21,822 nt of DNA from an uncultured Sphingobium sp. (GTDB lineage: Bacteria > Pseudomonadota > Alphaproteobacteria > Sphingomonadales > Sphingomonadaceae), in NCBI GenBank assembly GCA_946885845.1, contig CAMPHJ010000031.1, positions 1 to 21,822 on the forward strand. The letters are read 5' to 3'. Below the pieces are notes generated by a model. That model saw only the letters and a list, made by a program, of their open reading frames with translations. It ran no database searches and was not told the origin of the DNA. Of this stretch, positions 7,492 through 15,438 are shown one piece after another. The position numbers and the translations under genes are program-made. Numbering within the stretch: position 1 is the first letter of the stretch; every line of letters starts with the position of its first letter.

Positions 7492-9207
7492 ATGTTGAAT
7501 ATGCCACGGGCGACATCCATCGCGATGGATCGCCTCGTGCTTTGGTTGGGTCGTTCACCGACGCTGGGTTTTGCCATATCCCGCGTTGCCTTTGCATTTG
7601 CCGCGACCTGGCAGATCGAAGCCATGTTCAGCGGCGAGCCGGATTTCGCGCGTACAACCCTGGGTCTGCAGACCGGCGTCTGGCTATGGACGCTGGCCAG
7701 CATAGCCCAGCATCTGGCCAGCCCGCCGCTGGGACTATTGCTGCGGCCCATATCGCTGTTCGTCGACCTCATCGTGTTTCTTACCGCCATCGTCCTGTGC
7801 CCGCCGCTTCAGATTGCGGCACTGGCCTGTCTGTTCTTCGTCGCGTGGTCCGCATCCGACCGCTTCGGGCGTGGCTCCATCATCGTGTTGGCGCTCTGTC
7901 TGATGCTGACTTTCCTGGCGCGAAGCCATTACGAAGCCTGGGCCTCGACACGTTCAGTGGCGGCGGTCGACCGGGCAATCGACGGCATCACCGTCCTGAT
8001 CGGCTGCACGATTGCGGCGGCGATGCTCAGCATGTCGATCCTTGAAAAGCGCCTGATCAGTTGGTCCGAACGGTTGCAAGGCGTGGGCGTGTCCCTGCAG
8101 AAGTCGCTCGCGGCCTTCGTCGTCGAACAGGTGTTCAACCTGATGGCCGCTCGCTACTGCGCTTTCGTCTGGCAGATGGCTGACCATGGGACCGCCCATT
8201 GCGAAGTCATTGATGCGGAAGGGCCGCGCACCCTCTCGCTGCCCGATAAACAGGTCGATAGCCTGCTGGGCATCGCACCGCGCGACGCGCCCTTTCTGTA
8301 CGCCAGCCAGTCCAGGCGCGTACTCCTGCGCAATCGCCTGGGGATTTTCCGTAGCGATAACGCGCCGGACATGACGGAGGCGGTGCTGGATGTGTTTGGG
8401 CCGGGCCAGGGGACCAGCTTTCACATCCAGTCAGGCGAACTGCGCGGCCGCATCTTCATCGGGGCGCGGCACGGCTGGTCCCCGGCCGCCCTGTTGCGAT
8501 CCTTGCGTATCCAGGAAGGTTTGGAGCTGTTCCTCGAACGCCATTTCTTCTTCCTTGCATGGCGCGATCGCACCTTTGCCGAAGCGCGGCTCGCGCTTAG
8601 CCACGACCTGCACGACAGCGTGCTGCAGACGCTTGCCGCCCTGCGCGTACGGCTAGTCACCACCATTCGCGGCCTTTCTGCCGTGGACGCGCCGGACCAG
8701 CTGGCAGAGCTTCGCGCGATGGAGGAACTTGTCACCGCCGAACAGGCCCACCTGCGCCGCTTGTTGGCATCCAATGCAGCCGCCAGTGGCGGCAAGGTCG
8801 ATCTTGGCGAACAGGTGGAACGATGCTGCCGTTTCATAGCCTTGCAATGGGGCGTTGAATGTCGGCTCAACCCCGGCGACCGCGCGATCACCGTATCATC
8901 CGAGACGGCGACCGAGGTCGAATTCCTGATCCGCGAAGCAACGGCCAACGCCGTCAAACACGCCGCCGCCCGCCACATCGTCATTTCGCTAGCGCAGGCG
9001 GACGAAGAGATACTGATCGCGCTCAAGGACAATCCCGGCAATCTTCCCCGGTCGCGCGAAAGCTATACCGGTGATTTCGAATTGCAGTCCCAATCGATCA
9101 TGAAGCGACTGACGAAGATAGGCGGGACTGCCTATTTTCATAATTTAAGCATCAATTCACTAATTTCGATCAGATTACCCTCATCTTTACCAAGGTTCTC
9201 AGCATGA
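7492..9207 (+). CDS. Membrane sensor histidine kinase, NarL/NarX class (HisKA_3)
   Basis: This 571-residue protein has an N-terminal membrane domain (residues about 20-185) with five or six hydrophobic segments, for example at 88-121, 128-144 and 165-183. Cytosolic residues about 200-345 may be a degenerate sensory (GAF-like) fold; I do not recognise it firmly. The dimerisation/phosphoacceptor domain contains SHDLHDSVLQTLAALRVRL, with His374 the expected phosphorylation site, preceded by a helix at 341-370. The ATPase domain shows the N-box REATANAVKHA (481-491), then a poor G1 box (KDNPGN, 512-517), and the terminal IGGTAYFHN found in this class. The frame opens upstream of 7492, but the ATG there follows GGGGGAC and removes a tail lacking membrane-protein character. 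The stop overlaps the response regulator start by four bases, so they form one signalling pair. The signal is unknown. Confidence 0.88.
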   Translation: MLNMPRATSIAMDRLVLWLGRSPTLGFAISRVAFAFAATWQIEAMFSGEPDFARTTLGLQTGVWLWTLASIAQHLASPPLGLLLRPISLFVDLIVFLTAIVLCPPLQIAALACLFFVAWSASDRFGRGSIIVLALCLMLTFLARSHYEAWASTRSVAAVDRAIDGITVLIGCTIAAAMLSMSILEKRLISWSERLQGVGVSLQKSLAAFVVEQVFNLMAARYCAFVWQMADHGTAHCEVIDAEGPRTLSLPDKQVDSLLGIAPRDAPFLYASQSRRVLLRNRLGIFRSDNAPDMTEAVLDVFGPGQGTSFHIQSGELRGRIFIGARHGWSPAALLRSLRIQEGLELFLERHFFFLAWRDRTFAEARLALSHDLHDSVLQTLAALRVRLVTTIRGLSAVDAPDQLAELRAMEELVTAEQAHLRRLLASNAAASGGKVDLGEQVERCCRFIALQWGVECRLNPGDRAITVSSETATEVEFLIREATANAVKHAAARHIVISLAQADEEILIALKDNPGNLPRSRESYTGDFELQSQSIMKRLTKIGGTAYFHNLSINSLISIRLPSSLPRFSA

Positions 9208-9860
9208 TGGCCCAGATTGCAATAGTCGATGATCATCCGATCTTCCTCGATGGTATGGCGCAGTTTTTAAGCTCTCATGGCCATGACGTCATCTTCTGCG
9301 CGCGATCGGTTGAAGAGGCCGTCAGCCAGATACAGACCCGGCAACCCGACCTCCTGATCCTGGACGTCAGCATGAAGGACGGCGGCGGCCTTGCGGTGCT
9401 TTCGGCCATACGCGGCAGCGGCAGCGCGGTCCCGGTGATTTTCATGACGGTCCATATCCGCCCCGAACAGACGCTCGAAGCGATCAAACTGGGGATTGAT
9501 GGCGTGGTGCTGAAGGACAGCGACCCCAACGACCTTCTGGATTGCATCGATCAGGTGTTGAAGGGCAACAAGAGCATCGCTCCCTTCGTGATGGAGCAGG
9601 CATTGGTGCACAGCATCTCCACGCCAGCCAATGACGTGAATGTCCTGGCGGCGCTGACGGATCGGGAGCTGGAAATTTCCGGTCTGATCCGCGCCGGCCT
9701 TCGCAACCGGGAAATCGCGGCTCGCTGCGGCCTCACCGAAGGAACAGTGAAGGTCCACCTGCACAGCATCTTCCAAAAGCTCGGGATCAAATCACGATCC
9801 GAACTGATCATCATCATGCTGTCGGTCGACAACGAAATGCCAGCCGTCGGCCGGATTTAG
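9204..9860 (+). CDS. LuxR/NarL-family response regulator
   Basis: This 218-residue DNA-binding response regulator pairs with the overlapping kinase. The receiver domain (residues 4-120) has all catalytic positions: acidic pair Asp9/Asp10, phosphoacceptor Asp54 in LLILDVSMKDGG, Thr82 and Lys104 in VVLKDSD. The C-terminal LuxR-type helix-turn-helix (about 148-207) reads LTDRELEISGLIRAGLRNRE and then IAARCGLTEGTVKVHLHSIF, with the standard EIA and GTVKVHL elements. Phosphorylation by the kinase is expected to promote dimerisation and DNA binding; the targets are unknown. The ATG at 9204 overlaps the kinase stop; a second ATG at 9207 would remove one residue. It ends 45 bases from the convergent end of the pilus operon, so it could plausibly regulate pili, but the position alone does not show that. 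Confidence 0.92.
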   Translation: MMAQIAIVDDHPIFLDGMAQFLSSHGHDVIFCARSVEEAVSQIQTRQPDLLILDVSMKDGGGLAVLSAIRGSGSAVPVIFMTVHIRPEQTLEAIKLGIDGVVLKDSDPNDLLDCIDQVLKGNKSIAPFVMEQALVHSISTPANDVNVLAALTDRELEISGLIRAGLRNREIAARCGLTEGTVKVHLHSIFQKLGIKSRSELIIIMLSVDNEMPAVGRI

Positions 9861-9899
9861 GGGAAAGCGAAGGGCCAGCAATCGCAAGCGCCTTGCCTT

Positions 9900-9921
9900 G
9901 CCGCTTTAACGAAGCGGCTTT
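9900..9921 (+). terminator. Probable terminator after the response regulator
   Basis: GCCGCTT (9900-9906), a five-base loop TAACG and AAGCGGC (9912-9918) form a perfect seven-base-pair stem followed by TTT on the plus strand. It overlaps the last codons of cpaA on the opposite strand and would stop rightward transcription from the two-component genes before it runs into the pilus operon. The U-run is short, so termination may be leaky. Confidence 0.45.
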
Positions 9922-10430
9922 ACGAACGCTGGCATATGGGCAACCCCACTGGGGTTCGGCCCGACCATATAGAGCGCCATCATAGTGCCCAGTGCTATGG
10001 CCACGCCATAGGGAATGGGACCCTTCGCAGCAAAGATCGCCAGTGAGGAATTGTCGCGCGTCGCCCGCGGCACCATCCGGCGCACGGCGATGATGACAAG
10101 CGCCAGGACACCCCCGCCCATCGTCACATAGACAAACCAGGGCAATGCTGCATTCCAGTCGAACCACAAGGCACAAGCCGCCAGCAGCTTGACATCGCCT
10201 CCCCCCATCCACTGCATCGCGAACAGACCGGCGCCGAGCGCGAAAACGGCAAGGAACAGGGTGACATTCTGCCAGACATCATTGTCCCAGCCCACCACCG
10301 CGACCCAAGGCACGAACAGACCCAAAACAGCGATCGGGATGATGTTGGAAATCCTGAGCCGCGCCATGTCCTCGATCGCGGCGGCGGCGAGCAACAGGGT
10401 CAGGGCCAATAGTATCAGATCATTGATCAT
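9906..10430 (-). CDS. cpaA: Prepilin peptidase CpaA/TadV
   Basis: This 174-residue A24-family aspartic protease acts in the inner membrane. By family knowledge it cleaves the leader of Flp-type prepilins and of TadE/TadF pseudopilins. Six hydrophobic segments can be drawn. The two catalytic aspartates are visible: Asp21 in AIEDMARLRISN and Asp79 in the GGGDVKLL motif. It lacks the N-terminal methylase domain of larger type IV prepilin peptidases, as is normal for TadV. The ATG overlaps the stop of the preceding TPR gene by four bases. It is the last gene of the operon, whereas Caulobacter has it near pilA. The substrate pilin gene is not in this window. Confidence 0.92.
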   Translation of the reverse strand: MINDLILLALTLLLAAAAIEDMARLRISNIIPIAVLGLFVPWVAVVGWDNDVWQNVTLFLAVFALGAGLFAMQWMGGGDVKLLAACALWFDWNAALPWFVYVTMGGGVLALVIIAVRRMVPRATRDNSSLAIFAAKGPIPYGVAIALGTMMALYMVGPNPSGVAHMPAFVKPLR

Positions 10431-11242
10431 GGCTTTTCTGGTCCGATCGTTGCGAGTGCGGTGGCGGCTTCAGGCATGAACTGTTCGGATTGCGTCATCG
10501 CCTGACTTAGATAGGCGCGCGCCTTTGCCGCATTTCCGATGCGAAGGGCGACCTGCCCCGCGTTGGTAAGCCGCTTTGCCCAGCTGTCCGCGTCATCGGC
10601 GGGTCGGCGACTTATGCCCTGCCCGGCCATGACATAGGCGGCATCTGCGTTGGCGATGATCCTTGCATCATCCGGCGCAATCTTTCGCGCATTGTCGAAT
10701 ATGGCCATCGCCTGATCCGCCTTGCCTTGCGCAATCAGCGACATGCCGTAATTGTTGAGGACTTGCGCAGGCCTGTCCGTCAGCTGGAACGCCCGTTCAT
10801 AGGCGGCGGCGCTCAACGACCAGGATTGCGCCTCATCGTAGGCCACGGCAAGCGCGCTCCACGCCCGCCAGCGCCCAGGACAGCTATCGACGGCGCGGCT
10901 GAGCGGCGTCAACGACTGCCCCGGCCGACCCAGACGCAATCTGGCGATACCCAGCCCCTCGTCCACCCGACAATCATCCGATCCCGCATTGCTGATCGCG
11001 GCGAAGCGTGTTTCCGCCTCCTGCGCATCTCCCTTGGCCAGCGCCAGCCGCGCCGTGGCGATCTCGACCGGGCGCGCTCCAGGCTCCGATGTGCTGCGCC
11101 ATTGGGTCAGCATGGTTTCGGCCTGCAATATTCGGTTACCGTCGATCGCATCGTCGATCATCCGCGCATAGTCGACCGGGGGTGCCGGATTGGCCAGGCC
11201 CGCCAAGGGCGCCGCCGCCGACAGCAGCAGGGCAAAGCTCAT
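10427..11242 (-). CDS. Exported TPR protein of the tad operon
   Basis: This 271-residue protein starts with a probable signal peptide (MSFALLLSAAAPLAGLANPA), so it is expected in the periplasm. Several tetratricopeptide repeats follow at about residues 25-245, for example EIATARLALAKGDAQEAETR, AWSALAVAYDEAQSWSLSAA, and LNNYGMSLIAQGKADQAMAI followed by FDNARKIAPDDARII. I set the start at the ATG at 11242, which overlaps the upstream TadD stop by four bases (ATGA) and has AGGAG just upstream. The frame is open farther, but that extension lies inside the previous gene and has no secretory character. It overlaps cpaA by four bases. TPR proteins at this position probably support secretin or pilus assembly; a specific role cannot be read from the sequence. 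Confidence 0.85.
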   Translation of the reverse strand: MSFALLLSAAAPLAGLANPAPPVDYARMIDDAIDGNRILQAETMLTQWRSTSEPGARPVEIATARLALAKGDAQEAETRFAAISNAGSDDCRVDEGLGIARLRLGRPGQSLTPLSRAVDSCPGRWRAWSALAVAYDEAQSWSLSAAAYERAFQLTDRPAQVLNNYGMSLIAQGKADQAMAIFDNARKIAPDDARIIANADAAYVMAGQGISRRPADDADSWAKRLTNAGQVALRIGNAAKARAYLSQAMTQSEQFMPEAATALATIGPEKP

Positions 11243-12084
11243 CCCAGGCTCCTGCCCCATTTCCACAGCTGCTGGAACAGTTTGTCGCCTCGGCCACCCG
11301 TGCCAGCGAGGCTGGGACATTTGCCGGATGCTTCTTCCCGATCCCCGACGATCTGGGCCTTGCCGCCTTCGGACGCGCAATCTGGCCGCACATCCCGGTC
11401 CCCAGCGGCAGAAACGATCGGCGCTGTAAGCTGGCGCGTCAGCGCCACGGTAGCTGCCCCTTTGCCTGCATCGCTCACCGTGACGATAGTCGTGCTCAGG
11501 CGCGGAATCATTGTCCCTGGAAACGCTGCCGCAACCGACGTCCGCAGCCGCACCTGCCCCATCGAAACACGTTCCAGCCCGGCGCTTGCAAGCCGCTCAG
11601 GAACGGCGTTCGGAACGGCAGAACGTCCTGCGGCCAGTTGCGCCAGCGTCGGTCGGGCGCGCGCCGCCAGAATCGTCTCCCCATCGCCATTCAACTGAGC
11701 CATCAGCGCATCGGCTTCGCCTCGCCGTCCTTCAGCCCTCAAACTGCGCGCAAAATTGCGATGGATACGCTCGTCCCCCGGCGCGCGCGCCAGTGCCAGT
11801 TCGAAAAACTCCCTCGCCAGGTCATGCCGCCCCATCGCCGCATAGCTGATAGCGACCCCATTCAACGCGTGCGCATTGGCAGGGTCCTTGCGCATCCCCC
11901 TTCTATAGGCGTCCAGCGCCAGCGCATGTTCGCCCCGCGAAAACAGAATGTCGCCGCGCACCAGAGCGTCCTGCGCCGCCATGGCCGCATCATTGTTAAT
12001 TGGCTGAATGGCCACCTTCTTTGCAGCGGGGCCACAAGCAGCGGTCGCGATGACCAGCGCGATTAGCATTGCCTTCCTGTTCAT
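11239..12084 (-). CDS. tadD: TadD-like TPR lipoprotein, pilus assembly
   Basis: This 281-residue protein carries a lipoprotein signal peptide, with the lipidated Cys17 in VIATAACGPA. Three TPR repeats span residues about 36-130 (ALVRGDILFSRGEHALALDA, ALNGVAISYAAMGRHDLARE, RNFARSLRAEGRRGEADALM). The remaining C-terminal half is not repeat-like and contains VSMGQVRLRTSV and a Gly-rich end. TadD proteins are TPR lipoproteins needed for Tad pilus assembly, probably assisting the outer-membrane secretin. Position between tadC and the second TPR gene supports the assignment. The ATG at 12084 has AAGGGGGA upstream and lies 15 bases after the tadC stop. The symbol is by family and context. Confidence 0.82.
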   Translation of the reverse strand: MNRKAMLIALVIATAACGPAAKKVAIQPINNDAAMAAQDALVRGDILFSRGEHALALDAYRRGMRKDPANAHALNGVAISYAAMGRHDLAREFFELALARAPGDERIHRNFARSLRAEGRRGEADALMAQLNGDGETILAARARPTLAQLAAGRSAVPNAVPERLASAGLERVSMGQVRLRTSVAAAFPGTMIPRLSTTIVTVSDAGKGAATVALTRQLTAPIVSAAGDRDVRPDCASEGGKAQIVGDREEASGKCPSLAGTGGRGDKLFQQLWKWGRSLG

Positions 12085-12099
12085 GCCACCGTCCCCCTT

Positions 12100-13071
12100 C
12101 TATCTCGTCATGACCGGCAGGATATCGCGCACCACGCGCACGACCGCCGGCAACATCAGCACGCCGATCATCACTGGCAGCATGCAAGCGACCAGCGGCA
12201 CCGACAGCAGTACCGGCAATCGATGCGCCTTTTCCTCGGCCCGCATCCGCCGTTTTTCCCGCATTTCCGCTGCATAGATCCGCAACGTCTGCCCCACGCT
12301 GGAACCCAACTGATCGGATTGGATCAGCAATGTGGCAAAGGACCGGATTTCATCGACATCCACGTCATCCGCCATACGGCGCAGCGCGTCTCCACGGCTT
12401 CGGCCCGCACGCAGTTCCAGCACAACCTTGCCCAGCGTCGCGGAAACCAGCGGATGTGAAAGGGCAAGCTCCCGGCCTACCCGGTCCATCGCGGCTTCCA
12501 GACCCAATCCAGCCTCAACGCACACCAGCATCAGGTCCAGCGCATCGGGAAATCCGTGGACGATCGCCTCCTGCCGCCTGGCTGCCTTGGCCGAAATGAA
12601 GAGGTTCGGCAGATACAGCCCCAGGACGGCGGCGATGGAGGCCATGAAATAGAGCTTCAATGCGCTAGGCGGCTCGGCTTTGCTCAAAGAGAGCATCAGC
12701 AGCATCGCAGGCAACGCCAATGTCAGCACCAGGCGAATGAAGGTAAAAACCTTGGGGGCTTCGGGCGATGGATAACCGGCTGCGATCAGGCGGCGGCGCA
12801 GGCTGTCATTCTTGGTATCGGCCAGCGAGATGCCCAGCTTTTCGATCCGGTCGACCAGCTTTTTCCATTCGCCTGCATTGCGTTCGTTCCGCAGGCTCTG
12901 GCCGCTGCCTTCAACGGCTGATGACGCTTCGCCGACAATATCCAGTCGGCTGCGCACCCTGGCGTTGCGGGTCACCATTTCCGACACGCCATAGACGATG
13001 GCGACAATCCCGACGAACAGCAGGACCAGCAACACCGGTCGAAGCTGCGATATTAGGCCTAGGTCCAGCAT
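12100..13071 (-). CDS. tadC: Tad pilus inner-membrane platform protein TadC
   Basis: This 323-residue membrane protein has a T2SSF (GspF-like) domain. Hydrophobic segments lie at about 11-30, 109-128 and 138-160, with a C-terminal pair at about 285-318. The cytosolic T2SSF region has the TadC-typical HGFPDALDLMLVCVEAGLGL followed by EAAMDRVGREL, and SFATLLIQSDQLGSSVGQTL. With TadB it forms the inner-membrane platform on which the CpaF ATPase acts. Length is typical (about 310-330). It starts four bases after the tadB stop and is followed 15 bases later by tadD. Nothing unusual is seen. Confidence 0.93.
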   Translation of the reverse strand: MLDLGLISQLRPVLLVLLFVGIVAIVYGVSEMVTRNARVRSRLDIVGEASSAVEGSGQSLRNERNAGEWKKLVDRIEKLGISLADTKNDSLRRRLIAAGYPSPEAPKVFTFIRLVLTLALPAMLLMLSLSKAEPPSALKLYFMASIAAVLGLYLPNLFISAKAARRQEAIVHGFPDALDLMLVCVEAGLGLEAAMDRVGRELALSHPLVSATLGKVVLELRAGRSRGDALRRMADDVDVDEIRSFATLLIQSDQLGSSVGQTLRIYAAEMREKRRMRAEEKAHRLPVLLSVPLVACMLPVMIGVLMLPAVVRVVRDILPVMTR

Positions 13072-13075
13072 CAGG

Positions 13076-14077
13076 TCACACTTTCAGGTCAACCATGCGA
13101 CGTATCGTCACAAAGCCGATGATGTAGAGGATGATCAGCCCGGAAAAGCCGAAAATGAACATGGGGTCTTGCGCAATGTCCAGGTAGAAAGCCGGATTGA
13201 TCAGGAACAGCGCGACAAAGGCCAGGATGGGCAGCGCGGTCAGCATCACTGCGGTCATTCGGCCTTCCGAACTCAGCGCACGCACCTTCATGAACAGGCT
13301 GGCCCGTTCACGGACGACGGCAGACAGATTTTCAAGGATCTCGGCCAGGTTGCCGCCTGTTTCCGCCTGAACGGACAGTGATATGACGAACATGTGCATT
13401 TCGTTCATGTCCCACCGTTCGGCCATGCGCTGCAATGCGTCGCGCAGGTCCGATCCGTAAGTGACCTCGTCCACCACGATGCCGAATTCGCTGCCTATGG
13501 GGTCCTTCATCTCCTTGGTCAGCAGGTCCAGCGCCGCCGCAATGGGGTGACCCGCTCGCAGCCCGCGGACGAAGGTATCCAGAGCGACGGGAAATTGCTC
13601 CTCCATCTTCTTGCGCCGCCGCTGGCTCATGCGGCCGAGCACCATGATTGGCAGGATCAGGCCCAGCGAACCGGCAAAAGCCGCAGCCATGACGACCATT
13701 CCAGCGGTCATTCCATATCCCGCCATGACCCCACCGATGAGGACCAGGACGAACAACAGGCCGGTAGCGATCGTCATGATCGTCAGGATGGTGCGCGCAG
13801 GCACGCTCAACCCCGCACCATGCAATGCATGGACCACGGACAAGCCTATGCGACCGAACAGGCTGTCCCGACTGAAATTCAGTGCATCGTCATTGCGCCG
13901 CAACTTCGACAGCACTGTGCTGCGCTCATAACCCGCGGCGATCATCTTGAGCCTGCGGTTCAGCACATGTTCCTTGCCCGCGCGGCCCCTCAACCAGCCG
14001 GTAATGCCCTCGATCGTCAGGACCACCGCCGCAAACAGCAGGATCAGGACAAGGATGCGGATGTAAAGCGGGTTCAT
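13076..14077 (-). CDS. tadB: Tad pilus inner-membrane platform protein TadB
   Basis: This 333-residue membrane protein has a T2SSF domain. An N-terminal membrane segment (about 6-28) is followed by a basic cytosolic stretch. Hydrophobic segments lie at about 96-148, and the T2SSF core has EEQFPVALDTFVRGLRAGHP and SLSVQAETGGNLAEILENLS, both strong TadB signatures. Two C-terminal membrane segments (about 277-297 and 307-328) complete the fold. With TadC it is the assembly platform of the Flp pilus machine. I place the start at the ATG at 14077, which overlaps the cpaF stop by one base (TGATG). A GTG one codon earlier (14080) is the alternative and would give a four-base overlap. Confidence 0.93.
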   Translation of the reverse strand: MNPLYIRILVLILLFAAVVLTIEGITGWLRGRAGKEHVLNRRLKMIAAGYERSTVLSKLRRNDDALNFSRDSLFGRIGLSVVHALHGAGLSVPARTILTIMTIATGLLFVLVLIGGVMAGYGMTAGMVVMAAAFAGSLGLILPIMVLGRMSQRRRKKMEEQFPVALDTFVRGLRAGHPIAAALDLLTKEMKDPIGSEFGIVVDEVTYGSDLRDALQRMAERWDMNEMHMFVISLSVQAETGGNLAEILENLSAVVRERASLFMKVRALSSEGRMTAVMLTALPILAFVALFLINPAFYLDIAQDPMFIFGFSGLIILYIIGFVTIRRMVDLKV

Positions 14078-15438
14078 CACTGCACCACCGCGTCAGGACG
14101 GAACAGTTCAGCAGGCAGATATATGCCCCGGTCGGCCAGGTCGCCCATGAATTTGGGCCTGATTCCGGTCGCTTCGAAATGTCCGCGAACCATGCCATCT
14201 TCCTCGCGCCCGGTCATCTTGAAGCGGAAGATTTCCTGCATGGTGATGACCTCGCCCTCCATGCCGGTGATTTCGGAAATGCTCAGCAGGCGGCGGCGCC
14301 CATCCGACAGGCGGCCCACCTGTACGACGACGTTCAGCGCCGATGCGATCTGCGCCCGCGCCGACCGGGGCGAAATATCTATGCCGCTCATGCCGATCAT
14401 CTGCTCCACGCGGGACAGGGCGTCGCGCGGCGTGTTGGCGTGAACCGTCGTCATCGACCCGTCATGCCCGGTGTTCATCGCCTGCAGCATGTCAAATGCC
14501 TCCCCGGCGCGCACTTCGCCCACGATGATGCGATCGGGCCGCATCCGCAGCGCATTCTTGACCAGGTCGCGCTGGGTCACTTCCCCCCGGCCTTCAATAT
14601 TGGGAGGCCGGGTTTCCAGCCGCACCACGTGCCGCTGCTGAAGTTGAAGCTCGGCAGAATCCTCGATCGTGACGATCCGCTCGGCTTCATCGATGCTGGC
14701 AGACATGGCGTTGAGCAGCGTGGTCTTGCCCGAACCCGTGCCGCCCGAAATCAGAACGTTGCGCCGCGACGCCACGACCGCGCCCAATACCTGCGCCATG
14801 GCCGCTGGCACGCTGCCCAGTTCGCCCAGCCGCGCCATGCTGATCGGCACTTTTGCGAATTTACGGATGGACAGCAGCGAACCGTCGACCGCCAGCGGTG
14901 GCACCACCGCGTTGACGCGTGACCCGTCGGCCAGGCGCGCATCGACAAAGGGCGACGCCTCATCAATCCGCCGCCCGACCGCCGCCACGATTTTCTGGAT
15001 GATACGCAGCAAATGCTTTTCATCCTTGAACCGCGCCGCCGTTTCCACCAGCCGCCCATTGCGCTCCACAAATACAATCTTGTGCCCGTTCACCAATATG
15101 TCGGTGATGCTATTGTCTTTCAGCAGCGGCTCAAGCGGCCCCAGACCCAACAGCTCGTCCAGAATATCGGACACCAGCCGTCGGCGTTCCTCCAGGTTCA
15201 GCGCGTGTTTTTGCAGGGCCAGCTGTTCGTGGACGATCTCGCCCACTTCCACTTCGACCTGCGCGCGCGACATGTTTTCCAGCGCGGACAGGTTGATGAT
15301 GTCGATCAGCTTCTGGTGCAGCGCGACCTTCAGTTCAGTGTGCCGGTCCTCTTCCCAATGGACCAGTTCCGTTTCGGTCGGCCCCACATCATCGCGAGGA
15401 TCAGCAAAGCGGTTGTCGCCTTTTCGGATCTGCCACAT
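14077..15438 (-). CDS. cpaF: Tad pilus assembly ATPase CpaF/TadA
   Basis: This 453-residue type II/IV secretion ATPase forms the cytoplasmic hexamer that powers pilus assembly. The N-terminal domain includes [20 protein letters not shown] and [15 protein letters not shown]. The catalytic core has Walker A GGTGSGKT (232-239), the Asp box VTIEDSAEL around Glu259, Walker [13 protein letters not shown] around Glu308, and the His box [20 protein letters not shown] (324-343). All expected catalytic residues are present and length is normal. The ATG overlaps the cpaE stop by one base and the stop overlaps the tadB start, indicating translational coupling. CpaF names follow Caulobacter usage; TadA is the same protein. 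Confidence 0.96.
   Translation of the reverse strand: MWQIRKGDNRFADPRDDVGPTETELVHWEEDRHTELKVALHQKLIDIINLSALENMSRAQVEVEVGEIVHEQLALQKHALNLEERRRLVSDILDELLGLGPLEPLLKDNSITDILVNGHKIVFVERNGRLVETAARFKDEKHLLRIIQKIVAAVGRRIDEASPFVDARLADGSRVNAVVPPLAVDGSLLSIRKFAKVPISMARLGELGSVPAAMAQVLGAVVASRRNVLISGGTGSGKTTLLNAMSASIDEAERIVTIEDSAELQLQQRHVVRLETRPPNIEGRGEVTQRDLVKNALRMRPDRIIVGEVRAGEAFDMLQAMNTGHDGSMTTVHANTPRDALSRVEQMIGMSGIDISPRSARAQIASALNVVVQVGRLSDGRRRLLSISEITGMEGEVITMQEIFRFKMTGREEDGMVRGHFEATGIRPKFMGDLADRGIYLPAELFRPDAVVQ

Noticed and set aside
11243..11380. N-terminal extension of the second tad TPR protein
   Set aside because: It lies inside the tadD-like gene, is Arg-rich, and would hide the signal peptide that begins at the ATG at 11242.
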